Assembly (NCBI RefSeq): GCF_000003815.2
Contig: NC_049990.1
Location: 2,254,572-2,318,571, forward strand
Origin: Branchiostoma floridae
Lineage: Eukaryota > Chordata > Leptocardii > Amphioxiformes > Branchiostomatidae
Direction of reading: 5' to 3'
DNA length: 64,000 bases
Translations under genes and position numbers: made by a program
The notes under the pieces: generated by a model
What the model saw: only the letters and a program-made list of their open reading frames with translations
What the model was told of the DNA's origin: nothing
Databases searched by the model: none
In this document: one piece after another, positions 11,594 to 24,430 of the stretch
Layout of the letters: each line of letters starts with the position of its first letter
Numbering within the stretch: position 1 is the first letter of the stretch

Positions 11594-12236
11594 GTAAGGC
11601 GATCTGTTGTATTTTAGACCCTAAAATTTCTAGATTCGACAGAATGCTGAAGCGTGTCGTGTTACCCCCTCAACTTGTAAGTCAGCTCCATTTTTTCTGC
11701 CTTCTGTGCGTGTTGAAAAATAGACCATAGTCATCGATAAATATGTTCCTTTGTAGCTTTACTGTTTCCTCATCTGAAATAAAGGAAACTTTCTGTCACA
11801 CTGTTTATTCAATTCACACAGAAGAAGCGAGGAGGAAGGCCGAAGATAACATAAACAAATTCTGGGGCCTTTGAGAGTTTTACAGAGGGGTCTTTCTTTT
11901 ATGAATTTATAGCGTTGTAATCGTTAAAACGAATGGAACTGCAGGTATTTTACTTGTATCAATAATTGGGCAGGCACTTTTGTAGTGTCCATTTGTGTTA
12001 AGAAACGTCTTGCTGGTATGAAGGGTGCAGTTAAAATATGTACGGTATACTGTAAACCCCTCCGTCCGCCCCTGGGCCTAAAATCCCCGCCATTCTAACA
12101 TCTGGTGTTCATCATGGCGTGTTTCTTACTTTACGGGGAGGTTCAGTAACTGCCCTACAGACGTGTTTCAAATTCAGGGTTTCCTCATTATTTTTTCGGA
12201 GACAAAAAAAAACTCATTTCGGTGAAGATTTACCTA

Positions 12237-13158
12237 AGGCCACGTTGATTTGATTATATGGATGACATCCGCGCTCTCACCAATTTTCGGCCTTTTCAAA
12301 AAAAAAAAAAAAACCTTGTGCAAAGCAGCTGTAAAATGAGCACAAATATTCCGTAGATTGAAAAAAAAGTATCAGAAAACAGATAACTAATGCCATAGAT
12401 TGCCAAAATGAATCTAAAGTCAAAGAATAAGATGTGAAAGGACAGAAAGAAAAAAAAAATCTCTTGTTAGTTTGGGGAGGTACCAGTACAGAAAATTCAG
12501 GTCCAGAGGATCATTTCCAGGTCCGAACATAAACCTGGACCTGATTGTGGAAACTTGAGAACTGGCAATGCTCAAAACAATGGTAATTGGTCAATTTTGC
12601 TACAAAGGAATCTGTTTGGTGGATTATTGGACTCCCACTGCATTTCAAAATCCCATCTCCATGTAATAAAGGCTAACTGTCTCTGTACCTTTGACTGTAG
12701 AGACTTGGTGCAATTGACTATAAACTCTACTTGACTTCCTTCGCTCTTGTTGTCTTCTTGGCCTCCCGGTTAGACCCCATGGCCAAATGCCTGCCGACAT
12801 AGTGTGTCCATTTTGTAATTGGCGAAACCTGTTCCTCTGTTGTTGTTTTTTTCAGGTCTGTTTTTTTCGGATTGGTCCAAGAAGAAAAAAAAATGTCTTG
12901 CACCCGTATGATGTACTGGTCCCTACACCTAACTGTTGGTATACCATACTATGTGTGCCAAAAATAGTTACTCAAGCAACTGGATATGGTTTTGAAACGG
13001 TTATGTGTGTTTAGTCCTATGTTCAACCTTCCTGGCCACTTTGATTTCATACTGAAGGCAACTTTTTTTTTTTTGGCCAAACTTTTTTTTATTCGCTCGC
13101 TCGCATCAGTTATGGAGTTCCCGGAGGATGTCATCCATATAATCAAATCAACATGGCC
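12237..13158. mobile_element. Non-autonomous DNA transposon with TA target duplication
   Basis: Inverted ends of about 33 bp (GTTGATTTGATTATATGG... at the left, complement at the right) bounded by TA at 12235-12236 and 13159-13160. ZNF-9 keeps the empty site (gatttacctaatggcttcac, about 38196), so the boundaries are exact within a base. A TA duplication is typical of Tc1/mariner-type elements. No transposase frame is present. The element carries an older insertion at about 12470-12935. Confidence 0.85.
12470..12935. mobile_element. Decayed hAT-type MITE nested in the TA element
   Basis: Resembles the 433-bp element in the ZNF-11 intron (48000-48432) over much of its length: gtaccagtacagaaaattcagg at the start, the aaatctgtttggtgga and actataaactctact segments in the middle, and a ggtccaagaagaaaaa segment near the end. 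The ends are eroded, so it is older than the ZNF-11 copy. Confidence 0.65.
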
Positions 13159-14119
13159 TAATGGCTTCACAAATTTTGCTGAGAAATCGCTAAGAATTTG
13201 AGAGATCACCATTTCTGTTTGTTTCTAATTGTAGCTGTGGGCTTTCGGTTGCGTATGCCTGTATGTCGTCAAAAGTCACACTTCTTTGTTTTTGTCATAA
13301 ATGTTATGATCGTATAGAATAGATGTCGGCCCTCTTTCGCAACCGTTAATTAATTAAAAACCTGTTTTTCATGACAAAATCCAAGGCAGGCCGTGGAATC
13401 CAAAGTGTCAGACTCTCGCCAGCGCATTTGAGCTTCTTGGGGCATCTACGCTGTGATTTGCCGTGCTTTCTGCTTTATACAATTTGGCGGAATTCTATTG
13501 GTTATTCTCTTTTCCATGAAAATTCTACAAGCAGATGTTAGGCTCCGTCTGTTTTTTGTAAACTTTTTTTTAGTCGTTTTAATCGGGCTTTCTATTTTGT
13601 ACTGTTTCCTGAAGTCCGCCAGACAAGTTAGGTTTTGACAATATATACATTTCGGTGAAGATTTACCGAATGACTTCATTTGCTGAGAAATCGCTAAGAA
13701 TTTGAGAGATCACCATTTCTCTTTGTTTCTAATTGTACATAGCTGTGGGCTTTCGGTGGCGTATGCCTGTACGGCGTCAAAAGTCACACTTAGGGCTGTG
13801 TACCTAAATACCCGTACCGTACCTAAAAATTGTTAAGGTACAGGTCCGGACCTAAACATCTGTGTACCTGTACCTGTACCTAAACAAACTGGATCACTAT
13901 TAAACACTGCTGGACAAGTAAATCCCGAATCAACAATGACAATGGTGATAATCTTGCAGTTGAAACTTAAGAAAACTTGTCAGTGGTTAAGATAAACCGC
14001 ACTTTCGTCCCTCACCACGTCTCACTGAAAAATGCATGCATTGCACACCCAATGAAATAAAGATGAAGCATCTCAATCGTCCCTGTTGTCTCTGCAGAAG
14101 TTGCACAAGATCTAGGAGG

Positions 14120-15898
14120 ATGTCGGCAACAAGCAGTGTCCAGAGTTTGGCTGACGTCAGGAGAAAGGCGAAAAACGATTCTTCAGTGGGGTCTGTCAGA
14201 AAGGAGAAACGCTACAGGTGTGAGGAGTGCAGCAGGCATTTTGGTCTGCTGGATGCTCTGAAGACCCACATGCGGACTCACACAGGGGAGAAACCCTACA
14301 AGTGTGCGGAGTGCAACAAGCAGTTCAGCCTTTTCCATCTTCTGAAGAGTCACATGCGGACTCACACAGGCGAGAAACCCTACAAATGCATGCAGTGCAG
14401 GAGGCAGTTCAGTCAGCTGAGTGCCAAGAACAAACACATGCGGACTCACACAGGGGAGAAACCCTACAAGTGTGAGGATTGCAGTAAGCAGTTCAGTCAG
14501 CTTTGGAATCTGAAGGCTCACATGCAAACGCACACAGGAGAGAAACCCTACAGGTGTGAGGAGTGCAGCAGGCAGTTCTGTCAGCTGAGTAATTTGAAGA
14601 CTCACATGCTTACTCACACAGGGGAGAAACCCTACAAGTGTGAGGAGTGCAGCAAGCAGTTCAGTCGGCTGGACAGTCTAGAGAAACACATGCGGAGTCA
14701 CACAGGGGAGAAACCCTACAGGTGTGAGGAGTGCAGCAGACAGTTCATTCAGCTGGGTAATCTGAAAAGACACATGAGGACTCACACCGGTGAGAAGCCC
14801 TACAATTGTGAGGAGTGCAGCAAGCAGTTCAGTCAGCTGGGTGCTCTGAAAAGACACATACGGACTCACACAAAGGAGAAACCCTACAGATGTGAGGAGT
14901 GCAGCAAGCAGTTCAGTCATCTGGATTCTCTGAAGACTCACATGCGGACTCACACAGGAGAGAAACCCTATAAATGTGAGAAGTGCAGCAGACAGTTCAG
15001 TAATCTGGGTAATCTGAACAAACATATCCGAACTCACACAGGTGAGAAACCTTACGTTTGTGAGGAGTGCAGCAAGCAGTTCAGTCAGCTTGGCAATCTA
15101 GAGAGACACATGCGGACTCACACAGGGGAGAAACCCTACAAGTGTGCGGAGTGCAACAAGCAGTTCAGCCTTTTCCATCTTCTGAAGAGTCACATGCGGA
15201 CTCACACAGGCGAGAAACCCTACAAATGCATGGAGTGCAGGAGGCAGTTCAGTCAGCTGAGTGCCAAGAACAAACACATGCGGACTCACACAGGTGAGAA
15301 ACCCTACAAGTGTGGGGAGTGCAGCACGCAGTTCAGTCAGCTGAGTAATTTGAAGACTCACATGCTTACTCACACAGGGGAGAAACCCTACAAGTGTGAG
15401 GAATGCAGCAAGCAGTTCAGTCGGCTGGACAGTCTAGAGAAACACATGCGGAGTCACACAGGGGAGAAACCCTACAGGTGTGAGGAGTGCAGCAGGCAGT
15501 TCAGTCAGCTGAGTGATCTTGAAAGACACATGCGGACTCACACAGGGGAGAAACCTTACCAATGTGACGGGTGCAGCAAGCAGTTCAGTCGGCTGGACAG
15601 TCTAGAGAAACACATGCGGACTCACACAGGTGAGAAACCCTTCAGGTGTGAGGAGTGCAGCAGGCAGTTCAGTGAGCTGGGTACACTGAAGACTCATATG
15701 CGGACTCACACAGGTGAGAAACCTTACCAATGTGAGGAGTGCAGCAGGCAGTTCAGTGAGCTGGGTAATCTGAAGAAACACATGCGGACTCACACAGGGG
15801 AGAAGCCTTACAATTGTGAGGAGTGCCGCAGGCAGTTTAGTGAGTTCGGGAATCTGAAGAGACACATGCTGACTCACAAAGGTGAGAAACAGGTGTGA
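14120..15898 (+). CDS. ZNF-4: C2H2 zinc-finger protein, 20 fingers
   Basis: 592 residues, with the leader at 1-31 ([13 protein letters not shown]) and 20 fingers. The start is 22 nt after the acceptor; an earlier in-frame ATG at 14036 lies in the intron. Position -1 is Q in nine fingers, L, R and E in three each, H and N in one each. Fingers 2-6 and 12-15 are near copies: the helices FHLL, SAKN, LSNL and LDSL recur in order, with one finger lost in the second set, which points to recent intragenic duplication. Fingers 3 and 13 have Lys instead of the core helix Leu (SAKNKH). The last finger ends THKGEKQV. Closest relative in the window by intron: ZNF-9. Confidence 0.93.
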   Translation: MSATSSVQSLADVRRKAKNDSSVGSVRKEKRYRCEECSRHFGLLDALKTHMRTHTGEKPYKCAECNKQFSLFHLLKSHMRTHTGEKPYKCMQCRRQFSQLSAKNKHMRTHTGEKPYKCEDCSKQFSQLWNLKAHMQTHTGEKPYRCEECSRQFCQLSNLKTHMLTHTGEKPYKCEECSKQFSRLDSLEKHMRSHTGEKPYRCEECSRQFIQLGNLKRHMRTHTGEKPYNCEECSKQFSQLGALKRHIRTHTKEKPYRCEECSKQFSHLDSLKTHMRTHTGEKPYKCEKCSRQFSNLGNLNKHIRTHTGEKPYVCEECSKQFSQLGNLERHMRTHTGEKPYKCAECNKQFSLFHLLKSHMRTHTGEKPYKCMECRRQFSQLSAKNKHMRTHTGEKPYKCGECSTQFSQLSNLKTHMLTHTGEKPYKCEECSKQFSRLDSLEKHMRSHTGEKPYRCEECSRQFSQLSDLERHMRTHTGEKPYQCDGCSKQFSRLDSLEKHMRTHTGEKPFRCEECSRQFSELGTLKTHMRTHTGEKPYQCEECSRQFSELGNLKKHMRTHTGEKPYNCEECRRQFSEFGNLKRHMLTHKGEKQV

Positions 15899-16985
15899 GG
15901 AGTGCTGATGAAGCCGGCAAGTGAGGAAGTGAATCAGATCCGACAGTTTCGTCAGCGGTTGACCCTGAAAAGTTACATGCACTCACATTGCACTGACACG
16001 CAGTCAGTAAAGCCAGTTTAGTTCGTGCTCTTGAGTCGACAGCCTTTTCTGTTATGCGGTCCGTTTTGATCATGACTTGACTTGACTTGTAAATAGTGAA
16101 GTTCAGTTACCAGTGGCTCTAGAATTTAGTTTCCAAGATGGTAGTTTTGTTGCATGTGTATCATGTTCAAGTTCATTTCTTTTTTGTAACCTTTTCTTCA
16201 TGTATATAGTGAAGTTCCCTATCATGGTATTGTAGAATTAAGTTTCCAAGCAGGTAGTTTTGTAGGATGTTTATCAAGTGCATTTCCTGTTTTGTAACTT
16301 CTATGACGGAATATTGTAGATGTTGTTTGGATTGTTTTTTCGCAGCAAACTAGACGTCAACTGGAACTCTATGACGGAATATTGTAGATGTTGTTTGAAT
16401 TGTTTCGCACTAATTCGCAGCATACTAGAACTGGAACTAGCACGCTTTGGTATCTTTGTTTACATATTCACATACAGTAGCAAGGTAGCAAGGTATGTCT
16501 ACAAGAAAAAAGCAGAAGTTTGTTTGCTGTTTAGCAATTCCTTTAAAGTAGATCGTGTTTTATGCTTTGCCAATGAAGTAGAACTGAAAGTAACATGCCT
16601 TTTGTAAATAGAACGTAACATTTATTTTGTAACTAAGCTAGGAATTAACACTAATTTTTAAAGTAGAACTAGAACTTAACATTTAAGATTGTTGTTGTAC
16701 CTTCATCGACATTTATTGAACAGTATCAAGTCAATGTCTAAAGAAGCAGAGTAGTGAACTTGTTATTTTCCTTTTCTCCTATGAATAGTGTCTCTAGCTA
16801 TGTTCCGCAATATTATAGATTTTAGACTTGCAGTTAGATAGGAGACCTAAAGAGGTGTTAATACTCTTGTAGTGTAAGATGACTTTACTTTTTAATATCT
16901 ATCTTGGTTATTAACTGTAATGGTTTCTATTCATCCATTTTGTTAAAAAAAGGTTGATTAAAATAAACAGTTCGAATAATGCATG
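15899..16985 (+). other. ZNF-4 3' UTR with poly(A) signal
   Basis: First UTR class (shared with ZNF-1, -7 and -11). It contains local tandem duplications of the tatgacggaatattgtagatg segment around 16310 and 16370. AATAAA is at 16962-16967. Confidence 0.68.
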
Positions 16986-17034
16986 TACTACTAGTAGTTT
17001 TTCTATCACATTGAATTTGTTCGCACGTAAGAAA

Positions 17035-17877
17035 TGTAGAAAATTCTCATGTACTTATCATTCCAGGCAATAGAACACGGGATATATAGCATACGAGATA
17101 CCAAGACCAGAAGTCCTGCTGTAGTATTTTGAAAGTCACTAGGGGCCAATTAACTAATCATTTCATTTTCGCAACACCACAATAGTTTTGATATAGAGTT
17201 ACACACCATCTCTGTGGGATTTTCCACCAATGCTCAATATCACAGAGCCGATCTGTGGTTAGAAGCTTTAATGTGCGTCTACAACGCTACTGACGGTTGG
17301 TAATGTATGCGGACAGTAGTCAGTAGGGATTAAAAAACGCCATGCCACCATAAAACAGAACCAACATTTATCGCTGTGGCTGCCGTCCCTTTATATCCGA
17401 CAAGACCACAACTACACGTTCATAACATTCTACGTCAATATGAACACATGAAAATTGCAACACCACTTCCCATCATACACCACTGGGGAACAAAATGGCG
17501 GCGCCCTTGGTTGCCGGCTAAACCATATCGCAAACATATAAATACAAGTAATATTATTTCTCAGGTTATACAATTGGGTCTCCTAAATTAAATCAAGGAG
17601 GTTACATAACCTCCTTGATTATATCCTCTTACTACAATCTCAGTATACAACTGAGCGATGTCGCGACAACTATTGGGTAACCAGGAGATGATGTTTGACC
17701 CAGGACAATACATTACTTCCGGGTCACATGACGCCTTCTTCCTGTTTACTCGGAGAGTCGAGAGTAACAGCGGTTTTGAAACGTTCCCGTCCTTCCGAAA
17801 CTAAAATCTCAAAATAAGCGGCTTTAGAGGCAGCCTACTGGTGTTTCTGAGCAAGACTAGGGTTCAAGTTTGCTCAG
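17035..17877 (+). promoter_or_regulatory. ZNF-5 promoter and exon 1 (class A)
   Basis: YY1-like AAAATGGCGGC at 17492-17502; ETS-like ACTTCCGGGT at 17715-17724; donor CAG|GTAAGACG after 17877. A short inverted repeat (aaggaggttacataacctcctt, about 17595-17618) sits between the two motifs and is unique to this unit. Confidence 0.67.
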
Positions 17878-19381
17878 GTAAGACGATCTGTTGTATTTTG
17901 ACTCCAAAGAAAGCCGAAGCGTATCGTTTTTTTAGTGGGATATCCTTGGGTCCCGTCAACTGGTAACTCAGCTCCATTTTTTGTCTTCAGTGGGTGTTGA
18001 AAAATAGATCAAAGCTTGCAGTAAGAAGTGATACACATGTTCCTTTGTAGCTTTGTTGTTTTTCTTGCCTAAAATGGAGGAAATTTTCTGTCAAAGTTTG
18101 TTCAAAAATACGGGAGAAGCGAGGAAGAAGGCAGAAGATAACGTAAACAAAATTCTTGGGCCCTTGAGGGGTTTATAGATAATCTTTCTTTGATGAATTT
18201 ATAGGGTTTTAATCGTATTAACGAGTGGAAATGCAGGTGTGTTTAGGTGTGTTTACAATTGCAGAGTCAACTTTGTACTGCTTAATGTTGAAAACAATCG
18301 TCTTACTGGTATGCAGGGCGCAGTTGAAATATGTACGATATACTGTAAACCCCTCCGTCCGCCCCCTGGCTGGAAACTTCCAACCATCTGGTGTTCATCA
18401 TGGCGTGTTCCACATTTTACGGGGAGGTTCAGTAACTGATGCTTGGGTGTGTTTTCACATTTACCGTTTTCTCTTTGCACTTTTAGGGACAAATAGGAAC
18501 AAAAATAGCCGATTGCGCTGAATTTTGTCTGACGTCACACACAAGAGATTTGATAAGAATTCGTGAGATTTTCATGACAACCTATCACGGCAAACTCCCT
18601 TCCACAGCAAACTCCGTTTCCCGGCACAGTGTTTATGTGTATTTACATTTGCAGGGTCGATTTTGTAGAGTTTACTTGGTGTTAAGAAACATCTTACAGG
18701 TATAAAGGGCGCAGTTAATATATGTACGGTATACTGTAAACCTCTCCGAAAAATGACCGTCATTCTAACATCTGGTGTTTATCGTGGCGTGTTCCAGTTA
18801 CTGAACCTGGCAGGTTCAGTAACTGGTGCTTAGTTAGACGCGTTTTCAAATTGTTGTTTCCTCTTTGCACATTCGGGGACAATATGGAACTAGAAAAAAT
18901 CCGATTTCTCTGAAGTTTTACCGAGTGATGCCACACATTTTACCGAGAAATTGATAAGAATTCAAGAGGTTCACCATTTCTTTGTTCTCACTGTAGCTAC
19001 AAGCGTGGGGTGGCGTCAAGCGTCAAAAGTCGTACTCCATTGTTTTAGTCCTATTGTTATACTCGTAAACAAAAGATGTCGGTCTCTTTCGCATATGGTC
19101 ACCTCATTAAAAACCTAAATCCAAAGGCAAAGTGTCAGGCTGCAGACCAGGTTCCTGTCAGCGCATTTGAGCTTACACGCTGTGACTTGCCGTGATTTCT
19201 GCGTGCAATTTGGCAGAATTCTATTCCTTGTTTCTCTTTTCCGTGAAAATTCTGTGTCAGTGATAAAGAGAAACCACAGTTTTGCCGCTCACTAAGCCTT
19301 ACCGAAAATTCATGCATTACGGACTATGGATGAACTGAAGATTAAGAATCTCTTACTCTATCGTTCCTATTGTCTCTACAG
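17878..19381 (+). other. ZNF-5 intron with internal duplication
   Basis: 1.5 kb. A block of about 210 bp (18240-18450: tgtgtttacaattgcag to ggttcagtaactg) recurs in diverged form at 18630-18840, so the module containing the tatactgtaaacc motif is present twice here and once elsewhere. No transposon recognised. Confidence 0.65.
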
Positions 19382-19403
19382 AAGTTGCACTAGATCTAGG
19401 AGG

Positions 19404-20257
19404 ATGTCGACAACAAGCAGTGCCCAGAGTTTGGGTGACGTCGGGAGAAAGGCGAAAAAGGATTCTATTGAGCGACCTGTCAGAGAGGAGAAACGCTACA
19501 GGTGTGAGGAGTGCAACAGGCACTTCAGTCATCTGGGTGATTTGAACAAGCATATCCGGACTCACACAGGTGAGAAACCTTACAACTGTGGGGATTGCAA
19601 CAAGAAGTTCGGTCAGCTGGGTGATTTGAAGAGACACATACGGACTCACACAGGGGAGAAGCCTTACAAGTGTGAGAAGTGCAGCAGGCAGTTTAGTCAG
19701 CTGGGTGGTCTGAACAAACACATACGGACTCACACAGGTGAGAAACCTTACAGGTGTGAGGAGTGCAGCAAGCAGTTCAGTCACATGAGTAATCTGAAGA
19801 AACACATACGGACTCACACAGGCCAGAAACCCTACAGGTGTGAGGAGTGCAGCAGGCAGTTCAGTCGGCTGTATTCTCTGAAGACTCACATGCGGGCTCA
19901 TACAGGGGAGAACCCTACAGGTGTGAGGAGTGCAGCAGGCAGTTCAGTGAGCTGGGTACTCTGAAGAAACACATGCGGACTCACACAGGGGAGAAACCCT
20001 ACAGATGTGAGGAGTGCAGCAGGCAGTTCAGTGAGCTGGGTAATCTGAAGGCTCACATGCGGACTCACACGGGGGAGAAACTCTACAAGTGTGAGGAGTG
20101 TAGGAAACAGTTCAGTAAGCTGGGTAATCTGAAAACACACATGCAGACTCACACAGGGGAGAAACGTCACAGGTGTGAGGAGTGTAAAAGGCAGTTCAGT
20201 CAGCTGGGAAATCTGAAGAGACACATGCGGACTCACAGGGGAAACTCAAAGGTGTGA
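19404..20257 (+). CDS. ZNF-5: C2H2 zinc-finger gene with one frameshift, 5 + 4 fingers
   Basis: The leader and five fingers (residues 1-171) read normally from the ATG at 19404. One A is missing near 19911 (gagaaccctac instead of gagaaaccctac), after which the frame runs to a stop at 19964. The next frame carries four more complete fingers to 20257, ending THRGNSKV as in ZNF-8. Read without a frame change, the product would be about 186 residues with five fingers. Position -1: Q three, H and E two each, R and K one each, over all nine. The lesion could be a sequencing error or a young pseudogene; all nine fingers keep their Cys and His residues. Confidence 0.8.
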
Positions 20258-21455
20258 GAAGTGCAGCATACAGTTCAGCAAGCCAGCTGGTCCAACCATC
20301 TTGGGACATCGAATCAGACAATTCAGTGAGCTATACATCCCGAAGACTATAATTAGCACGTTGTCATTAAAGTCACTTCAGCTTGTGTTGTGGAGGCGAC
20401 AGCTTTTCTGTCTTCTCCAGAAGTTTGGGTGGAAATCATTCTGGGTGAAAGTCAAACTGTAATTTCTGGCATAATTTTTGACCGTCAAACTCCAGACTTT
20501 TTGAGCAGCCAGCTGCTGCTATGACTGACGTAATGGAGATGCAGAGACGGGAGCTGTTATAAACTGCAACTTAGATCTACTGTTCACCTAGTCATGTTCT
20601 ATCTGCATAACCTGATGTCACATGAACGGTAGCTTGCTCACTCCATGACAAAGACTTGAGTTGGACAGTGGAAAAGTTGGCTTAGCAATTTTAACTTTGA
20701 CCCAGTATCTTCTTCAGGCAAGTTTGTTCAAGTAATTTTCGTTCCACATGAATAGTTCAGTTGGTTGTTGTGTTATAGGATTCAGTTTCTAAGATGTTAG
20801 CTTTGTTGGAAGCGTTTCGTGTTCTATGATCGTAAAATCTTGTTTGATAGTTTTCTAACAAACTAGTTCTAAGTTTACATTGTTTTGTTAACTAGTACGT
20901 AACATTGTTCTTTTAAACTAGAACGTAACATCGGTTTTGTAAACTAGAACTTATTGTTTTTGTATAGTCATTGACATATAATCAACAGTAGCAAGTTAAT
21001 GTCTGTGAGGGGAAAAGTGAACTTACAACCTGAAATGATGATAAATGTATTTTTATGTCCTAGGGATAGTATTTCTAGCTATGTTTCGTAACGTTATGTA
21101 TTTATACCTGTACATGAAGTTTTTGTTTAGATAGAACAAAATACATGTGTACTAGTAGAGGCGTTCTGAGTTTTGTAAGATAAGTTCACTTTAATAGCTC
21201 TTAAGTTTTAGCTTTCTTTGTTGTTAATTTTGATACTAAGTAGTTTGTATTCATGTCTTTTAAGCAGATTGGAATATAATTTAGCCTCACAATTTTCTGT
21301 TCTGATAGGATAACAATGAAACGAGCAGAATCAGTTATGCTTTTCATAGACAAGTTTAGTTTACCAGCTAGTAGCTATCTTTGTTGATTTTGATATTTTG
21401 CAATTACCTATTTTGTTAGTTTGTTTTTAAATAAACAGAAATCAAGCATGTAGTT
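20258..21455 (+). other. ZNF-5 3' UTR with poly(A) signal
   Basis: Second UTR class, about 1.2 kb, with AATAAA at 21430-21435. It includes the segment aactgtaatttctgg and the ctactgttcacctagtca segment, which recur in ZNF-6 and ZNF-9. Confidence 0.68.
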
Positions 21456-21591
21456 TTTGTTTTACATTGATTTTGTTACCTTATGAGCACTTGTAGGAAA
21501 TTCACATTTACTTATTATACAGCCGAATAAATCAAATCAAATCATCCAAACGAGCACGAGATATCTCGAACACCCGATAAGAAGACCGGAA

Positions 21592-21838
21592 GTATAATAA
21601 TAATGGTTTATTCAGATGTAACAGTTTTACCACATTGCAGCCAAGGGCTGAATTACGTGAAACTTTACAGAGTCATTAAAATCGTCAATAGTTAAGTAAC
21701 ATTTTGCTGATGACCATGATGGACTTAATACATACAGCATTACACTAGTTTTAGAAAATGTCGATCAAAAGCTCTAAATACCCTGTTTAAAAACATCGAT
21801 CAATGACATTAACATGAAACACGACCATTACAAGCCTG
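21592..21838 (-). mobile_element. LINE 3' end (non-LTR retrotransposon)
   Basis: On the - strand the sequence ends ...ctgaataaaccattattattat, the AT-rich simple-repeat tail usual for LINE 3' ends. It interrupts the common upstream block between agaccggaagt and the tttctttgaaagtcactagg segment, where the other units are uninterrupted. No coding part is retained and the clade is not determined. Confidence 0.65.
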
Positions 21839-22438
21839 TTACAGTTTCTTTGAAAGTCACTAGGGGCCAATTTTCTGATCACTTCATTTCCCCAACACCT
21901 GAACAGTGTTAACATACACGTCATGCCACCATAAAACAGACCAAACATGTATTCTATCGTTGTGGCTGCCGTCCCTTTATATCCGACAAGACCGCAACGA
22001 CACGATCATAACATTCCACCTCATTATAAACACATCGAAACTGCAACACCCATTCCCATCATGCACCACTGGGAAACAAAATGGAGGCGCCCATGGACGC
22101 AGGCTAAACCATATCGCAAACCAGTAATACATGTAATAGCATTTCTCAATTTTATCTTGTACAATTGGCTCTTCTAAATTATATCCTCATTACTACAACC
22201 TCAGCATTCAGATGAGCGATGTCGCAACAACTATTGGATAACCAGGAGATGATGTTTGACCCAGAACAATAGAATACTTCCGGGTTACATGACGCCCTCT
22301 TCCTGTTTACTCGGAGAGTCGAGAACGACAGCAGTTTGGAAAAGTTCCCGTCCTTCCGAAACAAAAATCCCAAAATAAGCGGCTTTAGAGACAACCTACT
22401 GGTGTTTGTGTGGACGACGAGGGTTCAAGTCTGTCCAG
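21839..22438 (+). promoter_or_regulatory. ZNF-6 promoter and exon 1 (class A, altered)
   Basis: The YY1-like site at 22078-22088 reads AAAATGGAGGC, a change in the core compared with all other class A units. ETS-like ACTTCCGGGT is at 22276-22285. Donor CAG|GTAAGACG follows 22438. The upstream block is split by the LINE tail at 21592-21838. Together with the stop in the coding exon this suggests a gene losing function. Confidence 0.65.
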
Positions 22439-23577
22439 GTAAGACGATCTGTTGTATTTTTGACCCTAAAATTTCTAGATTTGACAGAATACTGAAGCGT
22501 GTCGTGTTACCCCTCAATTGTACTGGTAAGTCAGCTCCATTTTTTCTGCCTTCTGTGCGTGTTGGAAAATAGACCATAGTCATAATATGTTCCTTTGTAG
22601 CTTTGCTGTTTCCTCGTCTAAAGTAAAGAAAACTTTCTGTCACACTGTTTAATCAAGTCACACAGAAGAAGCGACGAGGAAGGCAGAAGATAACGTAAAC
22701 AAATTCTGGGGCCCTTTAGAGTTTTACAGAGTGAGAGGTCTTTCTTTTATGAATTTAAAGCGTTGTAATCGTTAAAACGAGTGAAACTGCAGGTTTGCTA
22801 ACGTTTATTAATAATTTGAAAGGAACTTTTGTAGTGTTCATTGTTGTTAAGAAACGTCTTGCTGGTATGAAGGGTGCAGTTGAAATATGTACGGTATACT
22901 GTAAACCCCTCCGTCCGCCCCCTGGCCGGGTACTTCCCACCATCTGGTGTTCATCATGGCATGTTCCTTATTTTACGGGGAGGTTCAGTAACTGACGGGG
23001 AGGTTTACTAACTGATGCTTGGGCGTGTTTTCACATTAAGCGTTTTCCACTCAGTATTTGCACATTCGGGGACAACGTGGAACAAAGCATCTGTTTTCGC
23101 TGAGAGATTTTACACATTTTACCGGAAAATTGATAAGATTTTTTAAAGAGATTCTTTTATTTTCACTGAAGCTACTAGCGTGGGGTGGCGTTTAGCGTCA
23201 AGAGTATTCCTTTGTTTTTGTTCTAATGTTATGCTCGTAAAAAATAGGTGTCGGCCCCTTTCGCATACGGTCACCTCATTAAAAACCCGTTTTTCGTGAC
23301 AAAATCGAAGCAGAATCCAAAGGCAAAGCGTCAGACTGCAGACCAGGTTCTTCTCAGCGCGTTTGAGGTTACACGCTGTGAATTGCCGTGATTTCTGCTT
23401 GTAGTTTGACAGAATTCTATTCGTTGCTTCTTTTTTCCATAAAGATTCTGTGTCAGTCAATGGAAGATAAACCGCATTTTTCGCCCCTCACCACGCCTCA
23501 CTGAAAAAGGCATGTATTGTACACCCAATTAACTAAGGATGGAGCATCTTAAATGATCGTTTGTATTGTCTCTACAG
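22439..23577 (+). other. ZNF-6 intron
   Basis: 1.1 kb with the array-wide modules (ggtatactgtaaacccctcc near 22890) and a short duplication of the cggggaggttyagtaactg segment near 22976-23012. No transposon recognised. Confidence 0.7.
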
Positions 23578-23599
23578 AAGTTGCACCAGATCCAGAAGG

Positions 23600-24430
<831 letters not shown>

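Larger units (their letters stand above)
11594..14097 (+). other. ZNF-4 intron
   Basis: 2.5 kb. In order: array-wide modules (to about 12180), a region otherwise found only in ZNF-9 (12180-12236 and 13159-13790), the TA-target element (12237-13158) with an older element inside it, a roughly 500-bp internal duplication (13179-13285 against 13680-13790), and a tagggctgtgtacct hAT-like end at about 13794. The acceptor is tctctgcag. Confidence 0.7.

Noticed and set aside
14227-14475. Alternative + strand frames in the finger exons (MQQAVQSA..., [10 protein letters not shown]...)
   Set aside because: Shifted readings of the same repeat; short and broken differently in each gene.
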